A stretch of DNA of 64,000 bases from Oscillospiraceae bacterium (GCA_017439985.1 JAFSIC010000023.1:1-64000), one strand, 5' to 3'; shown: positions 16,334 through 25,603, counted from the stretch's first letter. Numbers and translations are program-made. The notes: generated from the sequence alone by a model not told the origin.

Positions 16334-17038
16334 TTATTTGCTTGCTTCGCGGATAAAATCTTTGAAGAGAGGTTCGTATTCTTTATGTACATCAACCATG
16401 CACTCAGGATGCCACTGTACACCCATGATGTATTTTTCTTTGTGTTCGATCGCCTCGATCAAACCGTCGTTTGCTCTGCCGCAAACCTGGAAACCTTCGG
16501 CAACATCTTTGACAGCCTGATGGTGGTAGGTATTAACAGCCAGCTTGTCCAGGCCGAAGATCTCAGCCATGCGAGTACCTTTTTCCAGGTTAACATAATG
16601 GAAAGCTTCGTAGCGAGGACCGCTCTGACGATGGCAGATGTTTGTTTCGTACTGGCTTGGGATGTCCTGCCAGAGAGTACCGCCGAATGCGGTATTGATG
16701 ACCTGTACACCGCGGCAGATACCGAGGATCGGCTTATTCAGTTTTGCCATAGCATGGATCATTGCAAATTCAAAGGTATCGTCAGCACTGCGGGCCATGG
16801 TAACCTGTGGAACAGCTTCTTCACCGTACAGCAGAGGGTTTACGTCGGCACCGCCCGGGATGAGCAGACCATCCAATTTTTCTGCCAGTGCAGCATAGTC
16901 TTCGTCTGCACCGTTGGAAGGCAGGAGAACAGGGATACCGCCTGCATTCAAAATTGCATGTACATAAGTCTGATTGCATCTGTAAACTTTACCGCAGTCC
17001 TCATTGGCCATAGCGGTCATACCAATTACTGGTTTCAT
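16334..17038 (-). CDS. Peptidase C26-type gamma-glutamyl hydrolase (PuuD-like)
   Basis: A 234-residue class-I glutamine amidotransferase fold protein. The nucleophile is C108 in LGICRG; H210 and E212 in QWHPE complete the triad. The family hydrolyses gamma-glutamyl amides such as gamma-glutamyl-GABA, releasing glutamate. That could feed the glutamate pathway next door, but this link is inference. It has its own - strand promoter candidate (17071-17098), is monocistronic, and converges on the + strand cluster at the shared terminator. Confidence 0.88.
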   Translation of the reverse strand: MKPVIGMTAMANEDCGKVYRCNQTYVHAILNAGGIPVLLPSNGADEDYAALAEKLDGLLIPGGADVNPLLYGEEAVPQVTMARSADDTFEFAMIHAMAKLNKPILGICRGVQVINTAFGGTLWQDIPSQYETNICHRQSGPRYEAFHYVNLEKGTRMAEIFGLDKLAVNTYHHQAVKDVAEGFQVCGRANDGLIEAIEHKEKYIMGVQWHPECMVDVHKEYEPLFKDFIREASK

Positions 17039-17070
17039 AAAATCACCGTCTTTTCTCAGTGTTCTGCAAC

Positions 17071-17098
17071 AGCATACTGTGCAGTTTTGTCAAGTCAA
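17071..17098 (-). promoter_or_regulatory. Candidate sigma-A promoter of the C26 hydrolase gene
   Basis: On the - strand TTGACT, 16 bases, TATGCT, about 33 bases before the start of the gene at 17038. A second TTGACA overlaps the -35 region. Confidence 0.55.
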
Positions 17099-17151
17099 TT
17101 ATAGCATACTTTTGCTGTTTTCCAAGCAAAGTTTATAAAAATAATCGACAA

Positions 17152-17191
17152 AAAAGCCCGGGCAACTTTGACAAGTTTGACCGGGCTTTTG
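17152..17191 (-). terminator. Terminator of the large amidase-like gene
   Basis: AAAAGCCCGG (17153-17162) pairs with CCGGGCTTTT (17181-17190), extended inward by CAACTT/AAGTTTG. Read on the - strand it follows directly after the stop codon at 17192 and ends in a T tract. Confidence 0.85.
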
Positions 17192-20023
17192 TTAATGCAT
17201 ACGGATGTAATCAATCAAGGAATCGCTGATCAGACAGGTTGTTTTATAGATTTCCACCGGATCGGTCATTCTTTCGTAGTCGAACGGATTGGTCAGAACA
17301 CCTGGACAGATCATTACAGCGCGTGCCAGGGGAACCTTGATGACCGACAGATCGTTACTGGACAAATCATTGTTTTTGAGCTTCAGCTGCGAAGTGAGCT
17401 GTCGATACAACAGTCGTCCCAAATCGTAGGACATTTCATTGTCATAGTAAACGCTGAGACCGCTGACAGCCTGACCGTTTACGTTGCTTTCTGTTGCAGT
17501 ACAGTGGAAGGAGAGATAGAGATCGGCGTCTTTGTAAGCGCTGTACAAAATGCGATCCTCTTCATCCATTGTGGAATCATCGGAGCGGGTCAGGGAAACC
17601 TCAGCACCCAGACTCTCCAATCTGCGGCGCAGACTTTGTGCATAAGCTAACGTAATGTCTTTTTCCATTGGTCCCTGTGTGCCCCAAACGCTCATAGCGC
17701 CCTGATCGGAACCGCCATGTCCTGCATCCAATACCACAGAAATGCCCTGCAATGGTTTGGAGGAGTTGCTGCTGATGGTCGGAGGGGTTTTGCATTTAAG
17801 ATAGAGGTTACCTTCGCTGTATTCGACTTGATAGCCCCAAAGTTCCTGACCTTCTGCCAAATGCAAACGAATGGTACAGCTGCCTTTTTCCTCATCATTA
17901 TTCACCTGAATGGAATCGAACATTTTACTTGCCAGATGAGAAAGGCTGGATGGAATATCAACCAAATTGCTCAGCTGGAACGTGAGGATGTCGGAGTTTT
18001 CATTGAAGCTGATGTAATATGGAAGTCCTTCGCCGCCAACAAAAATGAAATTCTCGCCACGATCATGGCTTTGAATACCGACAGCTTCGATGGATTTCTG
18101 GATATCGACAAAACCTTCAAGGATGGAAACGTCTTTTTTATGAATGTAACCGCCGGAGTAAAGACGATAGTAGTCGGAATCTTCTACAGCTGCGGCATAG
18201 TCACAGGCGCCGCTTGGCAGGTTGCAGATCAAGGCGTCCTCCTCGATATTCTGATAAACACGCCCCATGGAGTCAGTCACTTCAACAGCCAGACGGCTGC
18301 CGCTGCCCACCATATAGAGCTGTCCTTCCGAACGATATTTGGAACTGAAGTCTTTATAAGTTAAAATGTAGCTGACTTTGCCCAAATTGACTGTCTGTGT
18401 CGAGTCAATATACTCCGGATAAATATCGAGGGAGTATTCCACTGCTTTTCCGATATCCTCTTCGCTGCAGTCTTCCTGTGGCAGAAGATGATAGGTTTGA
18501 TTCTGCAGGAAAGCCATAACAGAACCGCCGTAAGGGGCAATACAGGACAGATGAAGCATCTCACCTTCATAGAGTGCTTCGTTTGCCTGTGGATACACAG
18601 AAGCTGCCTGGATATCTTCGAGCATCGTTGTTTGGTATGGAGTTCGGATGGAGGAGTACACATTGACACGCACAGATTCTGCTTCCTGACGCACCACAAA
18701 ATGATTGCTGCCGCGTTCCAAATCCACGGAAACACCCCAGAAGCCATTTGGACTGATCAGCTGAGGGTCAACAGGCTCATTGTTGATATAGAGCGGCTTG
18801 GTCGGGTCACAGCGGCCGGAAAGGTAGTATTCTCGATAAGAGGTGTACTGCATTGACTCATCGACAGCTAACGATAAAGCAGGTTGTTTATCATAGTCCA
18901 GTTTATAATCTGCGCTGTTGGCGCTGTCAGGAACCAGATTCAGTTCCTCAGCATAGATACTGCGAAGATCCTTCAGATCACGATAAGAGTGAACGATGTA
19001 GCCGCTGGCGCCTTCCACTGCATTGGCGTACAGTTGATATGTCAGCTCTCTTTCATCGCCAAAGCATTCAGCGCCTACTAAAGGCTGTCGCAGCATGCTG
19101 GCAAAGTTCATGGTGTACAGACGCACACCGCTGTTGCGCAGGAAGCTTGTCCACAGATCCAGATAGTAGCTGTAATCTTTGTCGGCTTCCAAAGAAACGG
19201 ACATTTCCGGAATCACAAAGTTGATATAATCAGCTTTGCCGCTAATGTAAAAACGCCACAATTCCTGATCGGCAGCAGCAAAGGAAACGGAAACACCACA
19301 GGACATATTGGGTTCGATGCGGTGGATCGCATCAATGCAGCGATCGGCAAGTTCTTGCGTTGATTCGACAAAATCGATTTCTTTAAAACAATCCAAATCG
19401 GACAAAACAATACCGTCAACATTATAGTTTTCCACAAGCTCAGTCAGTACACTGATCCAGAATTCCTGAACTTCTTCTTTTCTTGGGTCAAAGTAAAGAC
19501 TGCTTCCACGGGTAATGAACCAATCCGGATGCAGGATGACCGGACTTTCCGCAGAGAATGTGTCGCCGACTTCGCCCGCATACAGCAGAGACAGAGAAAC
19601 AACAACATTCAGATTTTCCATGTCTGCGGTTTCCAAAAGAACATCCAAAGGATCTGTCAGAACGAAACCGCCCTCCTCAGAGGTAATATAGCGGCTGCTT
19701 GGCAGATAGTTGGAGCGATAAGCTGCATCGGCACGGGGACTGATCTCGTAAAACAGGGTATTGAACTGATGTTGTTTTGCGAAGCTGACAATCTCATCAG
19801 CATTGCCGCCAAGAACAGCAGCGGTGCTCTCAGGCTGTTCCGGATAGTCACGGTTATCATTGCAGTCTAAGAGCAAGCCACGAACCTGTGCATCACTGGT
19901 TCCGAAAAATGCAGCCTGATCCGGAGCATCTGCTTCGGTTTCGCTTGCAAAAGCCGGAAGCAGCAAAGCTGCAGAACAGCAGACAGCCAAAGAAGCCGCA
20001 CACAAGCGATGTTTTATTTTCAT
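17192..20023 (-). CDS. Large secreted protein: glycosidase-like domain plus degenerate amidase_3 domain
   Basis: A 943-residue exported protein. The start is the ATG at 20023, seven bases after GGAGG; residues 1-30 form a signal peptide (hydrophobic run, then AFA-SE). Residues about 45-370 resemble the GHL10/YngK glycosidase-like barrel (FNTLFYEISPRADAAYRS, DPLDVLLETA). A middle region of beta-rich segments follows. Residues about 745-943 are an N-acetylmuramoyl-L-alanine amidase (amidase_3) domain: zinc ligands LDAGHGG, MEKDIT and LSFHCTA are present. The usual VECGFLSN reads ICPGVLTN (Cys906), so the catalytic Glu is missing. It may bind rather than cut peptidoglycan. Sporulation or wall remodelling roles are plausible but unproven. 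Confidence 0.82.
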   Translation of the reverse strand: MKIKHRLCAASLAVCCSAALLLPAFASETEADAPDQAAFFGTSDAQVRGLLLDCNDNRDYPEQPESTAAVLGGNADEIVSFAKQHQFNTLFYEISPRADAAYRSNYLPSSRYITSEEGGFVLTDPLDVLLETADMENLNVVVSLSLLYAGEVGDTFSAESPVILHPDWFITRGSSLYFDPRKEEVQEFWISVLTELVENYNVDGIVLSDLDCFKEIDFVESTQELADRCIDAIHRIEPNMSCGVSVSFAAADQELWRFYISGKADYINFVIPEMSVSLEADKDYSYYLDLWTSFLRNSGVRLYTMNFASMLRQPLVGAECFGDERELTYQLYANAVEGASGYIVHSYRDLKDLRSIYAEELNLVPDSANSADYKLDYDKQPALSLAVDESMQYTSYREYYLSGRCDPTKPLYINNEPVDPQLISPNGFWGVSVDLERGSNHFVVRQEAESVRVNVYSSIRTPYQTTMLEDIQAASVYPQANEALYEGEMLHLSCIAPYGGSVMAFLQNQTYHLLPQEDCSEEDIGKAVEYSLDIYPEYIDSTQTVNLGKVSYILTYKDFSSKYRSEGQLYMVGSGSRLAVEVTDSMGRVYQNIEEDALICNLPSGACDYAAAVEDSDYYRLYSGGYIHKKDVSILEGFVDIQKSIEAVGIQSHDRGENFIFVGGEGLPYYISFNENSDILTFQLSNLVDIPSSLSHLASKMFDSIQVNNDEEKGSCTIRLHLAEGQELWGYQVEYSEGNLYLKCKTPPTISSNSSKPLQGISVVLDAGHGGSDQGAMSVWGTQGPMEKDITLAYAQSLRRRLESLGAEVSLTRSDDSTMDEEDRILYSAYKDADLYLSFHCTATESNVNGQAVSGLSVYYDNEMSYDLGRLLYRQLTSQLKLKNNDLSSNDLSVIKVPLARAVMICPGVLTNPFDYERMTDPVEIYKTTCLISDSLIDYIRMH

Positions 20024-20065
20024 TGAAGTCGCCTCCAATCGTTTAAGCTGAAAGTAAACCGGAGA

Positions 20066-20284
20066 TCAGAGACTGAAATCTTCCGGAGAAAACTGCGGCA
20101 GCTGGTGAGCGCGTTTTGGAACACGCTTCAGGGGGCAGTAACTGAATTTGCGGCAGGAAAAATACGGAGCAACAATGCCCTTGCTGCGACAGAGGATCAT
20201 CTGTCCGTCACTGGAGGGCTCTCCGAGTTTACAATATTCACAGGCAGGCTCAATGCGACTGCCAAATAATTTACTACGAAACAT
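20066..20284 (-). CDS. Small Cys-rich protein, unknown function
   Basis: A 72-residue protein starting at 20284 (MFRSKLFGS), eight bases after AAGGAG; a GTG two codons upstream is less likely. Five cysteines, CEYC near residues 16-19, then ILCRSKG, SCRKF and YCPL, suggest a small metal-binding or zinc-ribbon fold. I recognise it only as a type of small protein common in clostridia. It lies 42 bases upstream of the large secreted protein and may be co-transcribed with it. Confidence 0.65.
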   Translation of the reverse strand: MFRSKLFGSRIEPACEYCKLGEPSSDGQMILCRSKGIVAPYFSCRKFSYCPLKRVPKRAHQLPQFSPEDFSL

Positions 20285-20378
20285 ATGCACGTCTCCTTGC
20301 GTTGATTGACATATATATTTATTTTACCAAAAACAGAAACAAAATGCTACCTTTTTTCAGCGGAATCACCTGTTAATT

Positions 20379-21455
20379 TTATTCTTTTGCTGCGACTTTT
20401 CTTTGGGAGCCATTCAGGAGAATGCAAATCATTCCAATCAAACAAAGACTCAGGAGCGGAGTCGATGCGTTTGAAAGAGGGAGGGGTGAAGCATCTGCTG
20501 AAAAGACCGCTGCTGTCTGAGGAAAGGCAGAAAGCAACAGTTCTGTAAAAACCGCAGAGCAAAGCCCATGGGCGATTCTTCCGAGAAATAAACGAAGAAA
20601 AGAGCAAGGACAATTTCCAAGAATACTTTTTAATTGAAATTGTACAGACAATCCTCCGAAAGAAAGGAAAAAGGATAATACGCTCAGCCGGTGCGGAATA
20701 GACAACACAGCAAGTTTTCCACAAGCTCCGCTGATCTCCAAAGCAGCAGAAGATATAGTGAGTACTTCTGTGGGAAGCGGGAATTGGGCCAATAAGGAGC
20801 TAAGCACAGCAAAGAAAACGATATATCCGCACATTCCAAGCAAAGTACGGGAAGAAAACAGAACCGCCTCGACAAGGGCATGATCATAGGGTAAGCACTC
20901 ACCCTGAAAAAGAGTGCGGGATAGCTTCTGTTTGCTTTGTACAGAAGCAGGAACAGAACTGACCAAGGCAAGAAACAGTACAGAAAGAACCTGCGCGCCG
21001 TAGAGCAAACATCCAAGCATCTGATTACAAAGAAAATAACAGCCAACTGTGACAATGACAAAAGAAGGAGCAGGGCAAATCGCAAATAAAAGCATTCTCT
21101 GTAATGTTTTGTCGTCGATCTCTCTGCGCTGCCATGCGTCAGACAGTGCTTTCACTCCTGCTGGATAGCCACCCAGAAAGCACAGGATCAATGCTGCTCC
21201 GCAGTTGACAGGAAGGCACAGTAAGCGGCAGAGCGGAAGCATGGGCAGTGACAGCCATTTTCCCAAGCTGCTGTTTGACAGAAAAGAAGTCAGGACCATA
21301 AAACAGAAAAGAGACGGAATGATCGTTTCTACGCAAAGCTTCAGAGAATCTGCCATGGAACGGCTGATGACAGGGCTGTTGAAAAGTAATTGCTCCGCGA
21401 ATAATCCGCAGAGACATAAGAATAAAAAATCGACGAGATGAATTTTCCTGAGCAA
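20379..21455 (-). CDS. YlbJ-like sporulation membrane protein (nucleoside-recognition/Gate domain)
   Basis: About 358 residues with eight or more hydrophobic segments and two repeats of the Gate type (FLGGYPAGVKAL near residue 94; a related segment after 195). This is the layout of the YlbJ/SpoVM-type spore maturation membrane proteins. The start is uncertain: GTG at 21467 directly abuts the purine run, whereas TTG at 21455 sits eight bases after AAGGTGG and is preferred. It diverges from yqfC/yqfD, which are also sporulation genes. Function in clostridia is not established; YlbJ is needed for spore heat resistance in Bacillus. Confidence 0.75.
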   Translation of the reverse strand: MLRKIHLVDFLFLCLCGLFAEQLLFNSPVISRSMADSLKLCVETIIPSLFCFMVLTSFLSNSSLGKWLSLPMLPLCRLLCLPVNCGAALILCFLGGYPAGVKALSDAWQRREIDDKTLQRMLLFAICPAPSFVIVTVGCYFLCNQMLGCLLYGAQVLSVLFLALVSSVPASVQSKQKLSRTLFQGECLPYDHALVEAVLFSSRTLLGMCGYIVFFAVLSSLLAQFPLPTEVLTISSAALEISGACGKLAVLSIPHRLSVLSFFLSFGGLSVQFQLKSILGNCPCSFLRLFLGRIAHGLCSAVFTELLLSAFPQTAAVFSADASPLPLSNASTPLLSLCLIGMICILLNGSQRKVAAKE

Positions 21456-21515
21456 ATTAGTACCCACCTTATTTCGTTTTTGTCAGTTTATGGTGCTGCA
21501 GTTGGCTTTAGAAGC

Positions 21516-21544
21516 GGATAACGAGAGAGCTGCGCTCATATAAT
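21516..21544 (+). promoter_or_regulatory. Possible sigma-E-type promoter of yqfC/yqfD
   Basis: CATATAAT (21537-21544) resembles the sigma-E -10 (CATACAMT), with GGATAAC (21516-21522) upstream as a poor -35. yqfC and yqfD are mother-cell genes in Bacillus. The match is weak; the -10 also fits sigma-A TATAAT. Confidence 0.3.
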
Positions 21545-21566
21545 TCAAAGATACTGAAAAGGAGGT

Positions 21567-21833
21567 ATGAATATGGCAGCCAAGCAGAGTCATCCCATGG
21601 AACAGGCTTTTCAGCAGTTATTGAAGCAGCAGGTTCATCTGGAGTTTAACGGAAACCGGGAGGTCATTATTGAGGATTGTGGTGGAATCCTGGAATACAC
21701 AGATAAACAGGTGAGGGTCAACGCTTCAGACTGTATTCTCCGCTTTCAAGGCAGAGCTTTGCAGATTTGTGCGATGACGCAGGACAGTATTGTTTTGAGC
21801 GGAAACATCGAGCATTTGGATTTTTTGTTTTAG
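21567..21833 (+). CDS. yqfC: Sporulation protein YqfC
   Basis: An 88-residue protein with the YqfC/YabP pattern: HLEFNGNREVIIEDCGGILEY around residues 24-44 and a C-terminal strand ending IEHLDF. AAGGAGG precedes the start. It is followed 12 bases later by yqfD, the order seen in Bacillus and clostridia. Mother-cell expressed spore-coat/sporulation protein in the family; precise role unknown. Confidence 0.88.
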   Translation: MNMAAKQSHPMEQAFQQLLKQQVHLEFNGNREVIIEDCGGILEYTDKQVRVNASDCILRFQGRALQICAMTQDSIVLSGNIEHLDFLF

Positions 21834-21845
21834 TGAGGTGATATC

Positions 21846-23102
21846 TTGCTGATTGAATTATTGCGCTTTGTGCGCGGAACATTGGAATTCCGAGTGGAAG
21901 GAAAATATCTGGAACGCTTTTTGAATCTGTCGGCAAGAGCACGGATCCCCATTTGGGACGGACAGAGAGAAGAACATTCTTTTTGCGGAAAAACACTGCA
22001 GTCGAACGAAGAGGCATTGAAGCGAATCGCAGAAAAGGTCCAGCTCCAATGGTACAACAACCAGTTAAGCGGGGCTCCGAAGCTAAGAAGAAAATATCAA
22101 AAGCGTCTGGGTATCGGAGCGGGATCCTTATTTTTATGTGCCTTACTGCTTCTGTCACAGCAGTTTGTATGGCGCCTCGAAGTGATAGGAAATCAGACGG
22201 TCTCAACTGCAGATGTCATCGAGGTTGTGGAAAAACAGGGGCTGAAACCCGGGGTATGGAAAGGCAGTCTGGATGTGATCAAACTTGCTGATACAATCAC
22301 TCTCAAGCTGGAGGAAGTTTCCTGGGCGGCAGTTAATTTATTAGGAACAGTGGCGGAGATCGAAATCGTAGAGCGGGTGGAGCCTCCGTTTCTCATCGAT
22401 GAAGAAACGCCCTGCAATGTAATTTCAACAAAAGCAGGCCGTATCGTGGAGCTGGAAGTTTACGACGGTCAGCGTTTGGTTAAGGTTGGGGATACGATCA
22501 AAGAGGGGGGCTTGATTTCCGCAGGAATACTGCAGGACAGACATGGCAGGACCATTTATCGCCATGCGCGAGCCAAGGCAGTTGTAGAATATACCAAAGA
22601 TGAGCGTATCGAAATTCCAATGAAATCGAAAGAATTGCTTCCGCTGGGCGGTGTGGAAAATACATACTCTTTGCTATTTGGAGGAACAGAGATCCCGCTT
22701 AGCTTAGAGGCTCTTTCTCGAAGCGGTGACTTTTCCACAGAGAATGGCTTGGTCGAAAGCGGGGTCTACCAAAGCGGGGATGAACAGTATTTTTATTCGG
22801 TGCGCAACAAACCGATTCGCTTATTTGCTGTTGAACTTCCACTGAAGATTCGTGTCAAGCAATACATTCCCGCAGTTCCCGTTGAATTAAACTGTGACGC
22901 GCAGCGTGCGAAAGATTTGGCTTTGCTGAAACTAAGCGAGTTAAAGCGACATCTGGAGCGGCAGGAAATTACTGTGATAGATGAAGAACTGAAAGGTCAT
23001 GTGCAGGGAAGTAAGTTTATTCTAAGTGCAAAACTGCTCTGCCGTGAAGATACGGCCGAGGAAATCCCCATTCAAATGGAGACAAAAGACACAGAAAATT
23101 AA
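21846..23102 (+). CDS. yqfD: Sporulation protein YqfD
   Basis: A 418-residue protein starting with TTG at 21846, behind GAGGTG. It has the YqfD layout: a short N-terminal cytoplasmic domain, one membrane helix near residues 93-112 (LGIGAGSLFLCALLLLSQ), and a long extracytoplasmic part with the POTRA-like GNQTVSTADVIEVVEKQGLK start. In the family it is sporulation-specific (stage IV-like phenotype in some species). Forms a pair with yqfC; the downstream phoH has its own promoter. Confidence 0.9.
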   Translation: MLIELLRFVRGTLEFRVEGKYLERFLNLSARARIPIWDGQREEHSFCGKTLQSNEEALKRIAEKVQLQWYNNQLSGAPKLRRKYQKRLGIGAGSLFLCALLLLSQQFVWRLEVIGNQTVSTADVIEVVEKQGLKPGVWKGSLDVIKLADTITLKLEEVSWAAVNLLGTVAEIEIVERVEPPFLIDEETPCNVISTKAGRIVELEVYDGQRLVKVGDTIKEGGLISAGILQDRHGRTIYRHARAKAVVEYTKDERIEIPMKSKELLPLGGVENTYSLLFGGTEIPLSLEALSRSGDFSTENGLVESGVYQSGDEQYFYSVRNKPIRLFAVELPLKIRVKQYIPAVPVELNCDAQRAKDLALLKLSELKRHLERQEITVIDEELKGHVQGSKFILSAKLLCREDTAEEIPIQMETKDTEN

Positions 23103-23133
23103 CACTTTTCTTAGTGAAGAATAGCAGTAAACT

Positions 23134-23162
23134 TTGCTTTTACAAAGAAAATGTGATATAAT
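23134..23162 (+). promoter_or_regulatory. Sigma-A promoter of the phoH-ybeY-era block
   Basis: TTGCTT (23134-23139), 17 bases, TATAAT (23157-23162) with a TG extension. Transcription would start near 23169, only about five bases before the first in-frame ATG at 23174. Confidence 0.75.
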
Positions 23163-23173
23163 ATATTTCAAGT

Positions 23174-24181
23174 ATGCAGTTGTGCAGTAAATCACAAATC
23201 CTTTATGAGGTGAGAAACATCGAACAGGTACTGAATATTGAAAAAGCAGAGCACATCCTGATGCTCTTTGGCAATTACGATAAGAATATCCGCATCTTGG
23301 AAGAACAGTTTAACGTGAAAATTGTTTGCCGAGGTACGGAAATCAAAATTTCCGGCGAAGCGGAATCTGTGGAAAAAGCAAACCGTGCCATCAACGCACT
23401 GCTAGACATGATCCGCCGAGGCGATTCTTTGTCGGAACAAAATATTTTCTATGTGGTTTCCATGGTCAACCAAGGAACCGAAGGCAGCCTGAATCAGATC
23501 AACCATAACTGCATTCTCGTTACCGTAAAAGGTAAGCCGGTCAAGGCAAAAACTCTTGGTCAGCAAGCTTATCTGGACGCAATCAATAAAAACACATTGA
23601 CCTTCGGTATCGGTCCTGCCGGTACCGGTAAGACCTATCTGGCAGTAGCTATGGCTGTGAGAGCTTTCCGTGATGAGCAGATCAGCCGCATCATCCTGAC
23701 CCGACCTGCAGTAGAAGCCGGTGAAAAGCTAGGCTTCCTGCCTGGTGACCTCCAGGATAAGGTCGATCCATATCTGCGTCCTCTTTACGATGCGCTCTTC
23801 GAAATGATGGGCCCGGAAACTTTCCAGCGAAACCTCGAGAAAGGCGCCATTGAAGTTGCTCCTCTGGCGTATATGCGAGGCCGTACACTGGATGATTCCT
23901 TCATCATTCTGGACGAAGCACAGAACACCACTCCGGAACAGATGAAAATGTTCCTGACTCGTCTGGGCTTCAATTCCAAAGCCATCATCACCGGTGACGT
24001 GACTCAGATCGACCTGCCGGACTCCAGACGCTCCGGCTTGATCGAAGCGGTCAAAGTACTGAAAAAAGTCGATGATATTGCCATCTGCCGTCTGACAGAG
24101 CGTGACGTTGTCCGCCACAGACTGGTACAGGATATCATCAAAGCATATGAACGATACAATAACAAGGAGGCTTCCCGCTAA
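23174..24181 (+). CDS. phoH: PhoH-family ATPase
   Basis: 335 residues from the first ATG. A KH-like N-terminal region precedes the ATPase: Walker A GPAGTGKT near residues 151-158, Walker B IILDEAQN near 245-252. PhoH-like proteins act in RNA metabolism and are paired with YbeY, as here. The start is doubtful: ATG 23174 lies about five bases from the predicted transcript start and lacks a ribosome site, while GAGGTGAG near 23207 points to an in-frame AUC at 23219 (IEQVLNIEKAEH). The gene overlaps nothing and its TAA touches the ybeY start. Confidence 0.93.
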   Translation: MQLCSKSQILYEVRNIEQVLNIEKAEHILMLFGNYDKNIRILEEQFNVKIVCRGTEIKISGEAESVEKANRAINALLDMIRRGDSLSEQNIFYVVSMVNQGTEGSLNQINHNCILVTVKGKPVKAKTLGQQAYLDAINKNTLTFGIGPAGTGKTYLAVAMAVRAFRDEQISRIILTRPAVEAGEKLGFLPGDLQDKVDPYLRPLYDALFEMMGPETFQRNLEKGAIEVAPLAYMRGRTLDDSFIILDEAQNTTPEQMKMFLTRLGFNSKAIITGDVTQIDLPDSRRSGLIEAVKVLKKVDDIAICRLTERDVVRHRLVQDIIKAYERYNNKEASR

Positions 24182-24685
24182 ATGGAACGTGTGAAAGTAT
24201 ATATTTCCAATCAGCAGAATGCTGTCAAAATTCCAACCGGCATCCGTCTTCTGGTTCGCCGCTGCTGCAGTGCAGTGCTGCTGATGGAGGAATTCTTCGA
24301 CCCTGCAGAAGTCAGCGTTACTTTCGTTGACAACGAACAGATCCGCGAACTGAATGCGGAATACAGAAACAAAGATTCCGCTACCGATGTGCTTTCTTTC
24401 CCTCTGGGTGAAAACGGCGAATATGATGTGAATATGGAGACCGGTGCTCTGTTACTGGGCGATATCATCATTTCTGTACCAAGAGCGATTGAGCAGGCTG
24501 AAATGTACGGCCATTCTCTGCGTCGAGAGATCGGTTTCCTGACTGTACACTCCATGCTGCATCTGCTGGGCTACGACCACGAAAACGAAGGTATTGAAGC
24601 AGTCCGCATGCGCGAAAAAGAGGAACAGGTTCTCAATAAGCTGGGTCTGAAACGCGACGGCAGCTATGTAATGGATGAGGAATAA
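24182..24685 (+). CDS. ybeY: Endoribonuclease YbeY (rRNA maturation)
   Basis: A 167-residue metalloprotein. The zinc motif H-x3-H-x5-H is complete at H123, H127 and H133 (HSMLHLLGYDH). YbeY acts in 16S rRNA 3' maturation and ribosome quality control. It starts immediately after the phoH stop and is followed by era three bases later, the conserved order in Firmicutes. Confidence 0.96.
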   Translation: MERVKVYISNQQNAVKIPTGIRLLVRRCCSAVLLMEEFFDPAEVSVTFVDNEQIRELNAEYRNKDSATDVLSFPLGENGEYDVNMETGALLLGDIIISVPRAIEQAEMYGHSLRREIGFLTVHSMLHLLGYDHENEGIEAVRMREKEEQVLNKLGLKRDGSYVMDEE

Positions 24686-24688
24686 ATC

Positions 24689-25603
24689 ATGATGAATGAA
24701 ATGTACGAAGCAATGAATACCAAATCTGCCTTTGTTGCAATCATTGGTAAGCCGAACGCTGGCAAATCTTCTCTGATGAACCTGCTGATCGGCGAGAAAA
24801 TCGCTATCACTTCCGATAAACCGCAGACTACCCGTACCCGCATCACCGGTGTTCTCACTGAGGAAGAAACTCAGCTGGTGTTCATCGATACTCCGGGTCT
24901 GCATAAAGCAAAGAACAAACTGGGCGAATACATGGTAAAACAGGTCGGCGATTCCATCGGCGATGTGGACTGTGCTGTTTTGGTTACCGAAGCTTTTGGC
25001 GAGATTTACCACGCTGAAAAAGAGCTGATCGAAACTCTGAAAACCATGCATATTCCGGCAATTCTTGCAATGAATAAAATTGACCTGCTGGAAGATAAGT
25101 CTGTCATGCTGCCAAAACTGCTGGAATTCCAGAAGCTTTATGATTTTGAAGAGATCATTCCGATCAGCGTACAGGAAAACGACGGCATTGATATCTTGAT
25201 GAAAGCAATCAAAGCGCAGGCTGTGGAAGGTCCTCATTTCTTTGACGAAGATACTCTGACCGACCAGCCTGAAAAAGTGATTGCTGGCGAGATCATCCGC
25301 GAAAAAGTTCTGAAAAATATGCGCGATGAGATCCCTCATGGTACTGCCGTTATCATTGAACGCATGAGAGAGCGCGAAGGAAAAAATATCATCGACATCG
25401 ACGCGACCATCCTCTGTGAAAAATCCAGTCACAAAGGCATGATCATCGGCAAACAGGGTTCCATGCTGAAGAAGATCGGCAGTGAAGCCCGTGTCGAAAT
25501 CGAAAGCTTCATGGACTGCAAAATCAATCTGAAGCTGTGGGTCAAGATCCGTGAAGACTGGAGAAACAGTTCTTCTGCCATGAGAGATCTGGGCTTTAAC
25601 TAA
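24689..25603 (+). CDS. era: GTPase Era
   Basis: A 304-residue protein: G1 GKPNAGKS at residues 20-27, G3 DTPGL, G4 NKID, then a C-terminal KH domain (SHKGMIIGKQGSMLKKIG). Era binds the 3' end of 16S rRNA and assists 30S assembly. The few extra N-terminal residues compared with other Era proteins allow a slightly later start, but GAGG nine bases upstream supports 24689. Confidence 0.97.
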   Translation: MMNEMYEAMNTKSAFVAIIGKPNAGKSSLMNLLIGEKIAITSDKPQTTRTRITGVLTEEETQLVFIDTPGLHKAKNKLGEYMVKQVGDSIGDVDCAVLVTEAFGEIYHAEKELIETLKTMHIPAILAMNKIDLLEDKSVMLPKLLEFQKLYDFEEIIPISVQENDGIDILMKAIKAQAVEGPHFFDEDTLTDQPEKVIAGEIIREKVLKNMRDEIPHGTAVIIERMREREGKNIIDIDATILCEKSSHKGMIIGKQGSMLKKIGSEARVEIESFMDCKINLKLWVKIREDWRNSSSAMRDLGFN

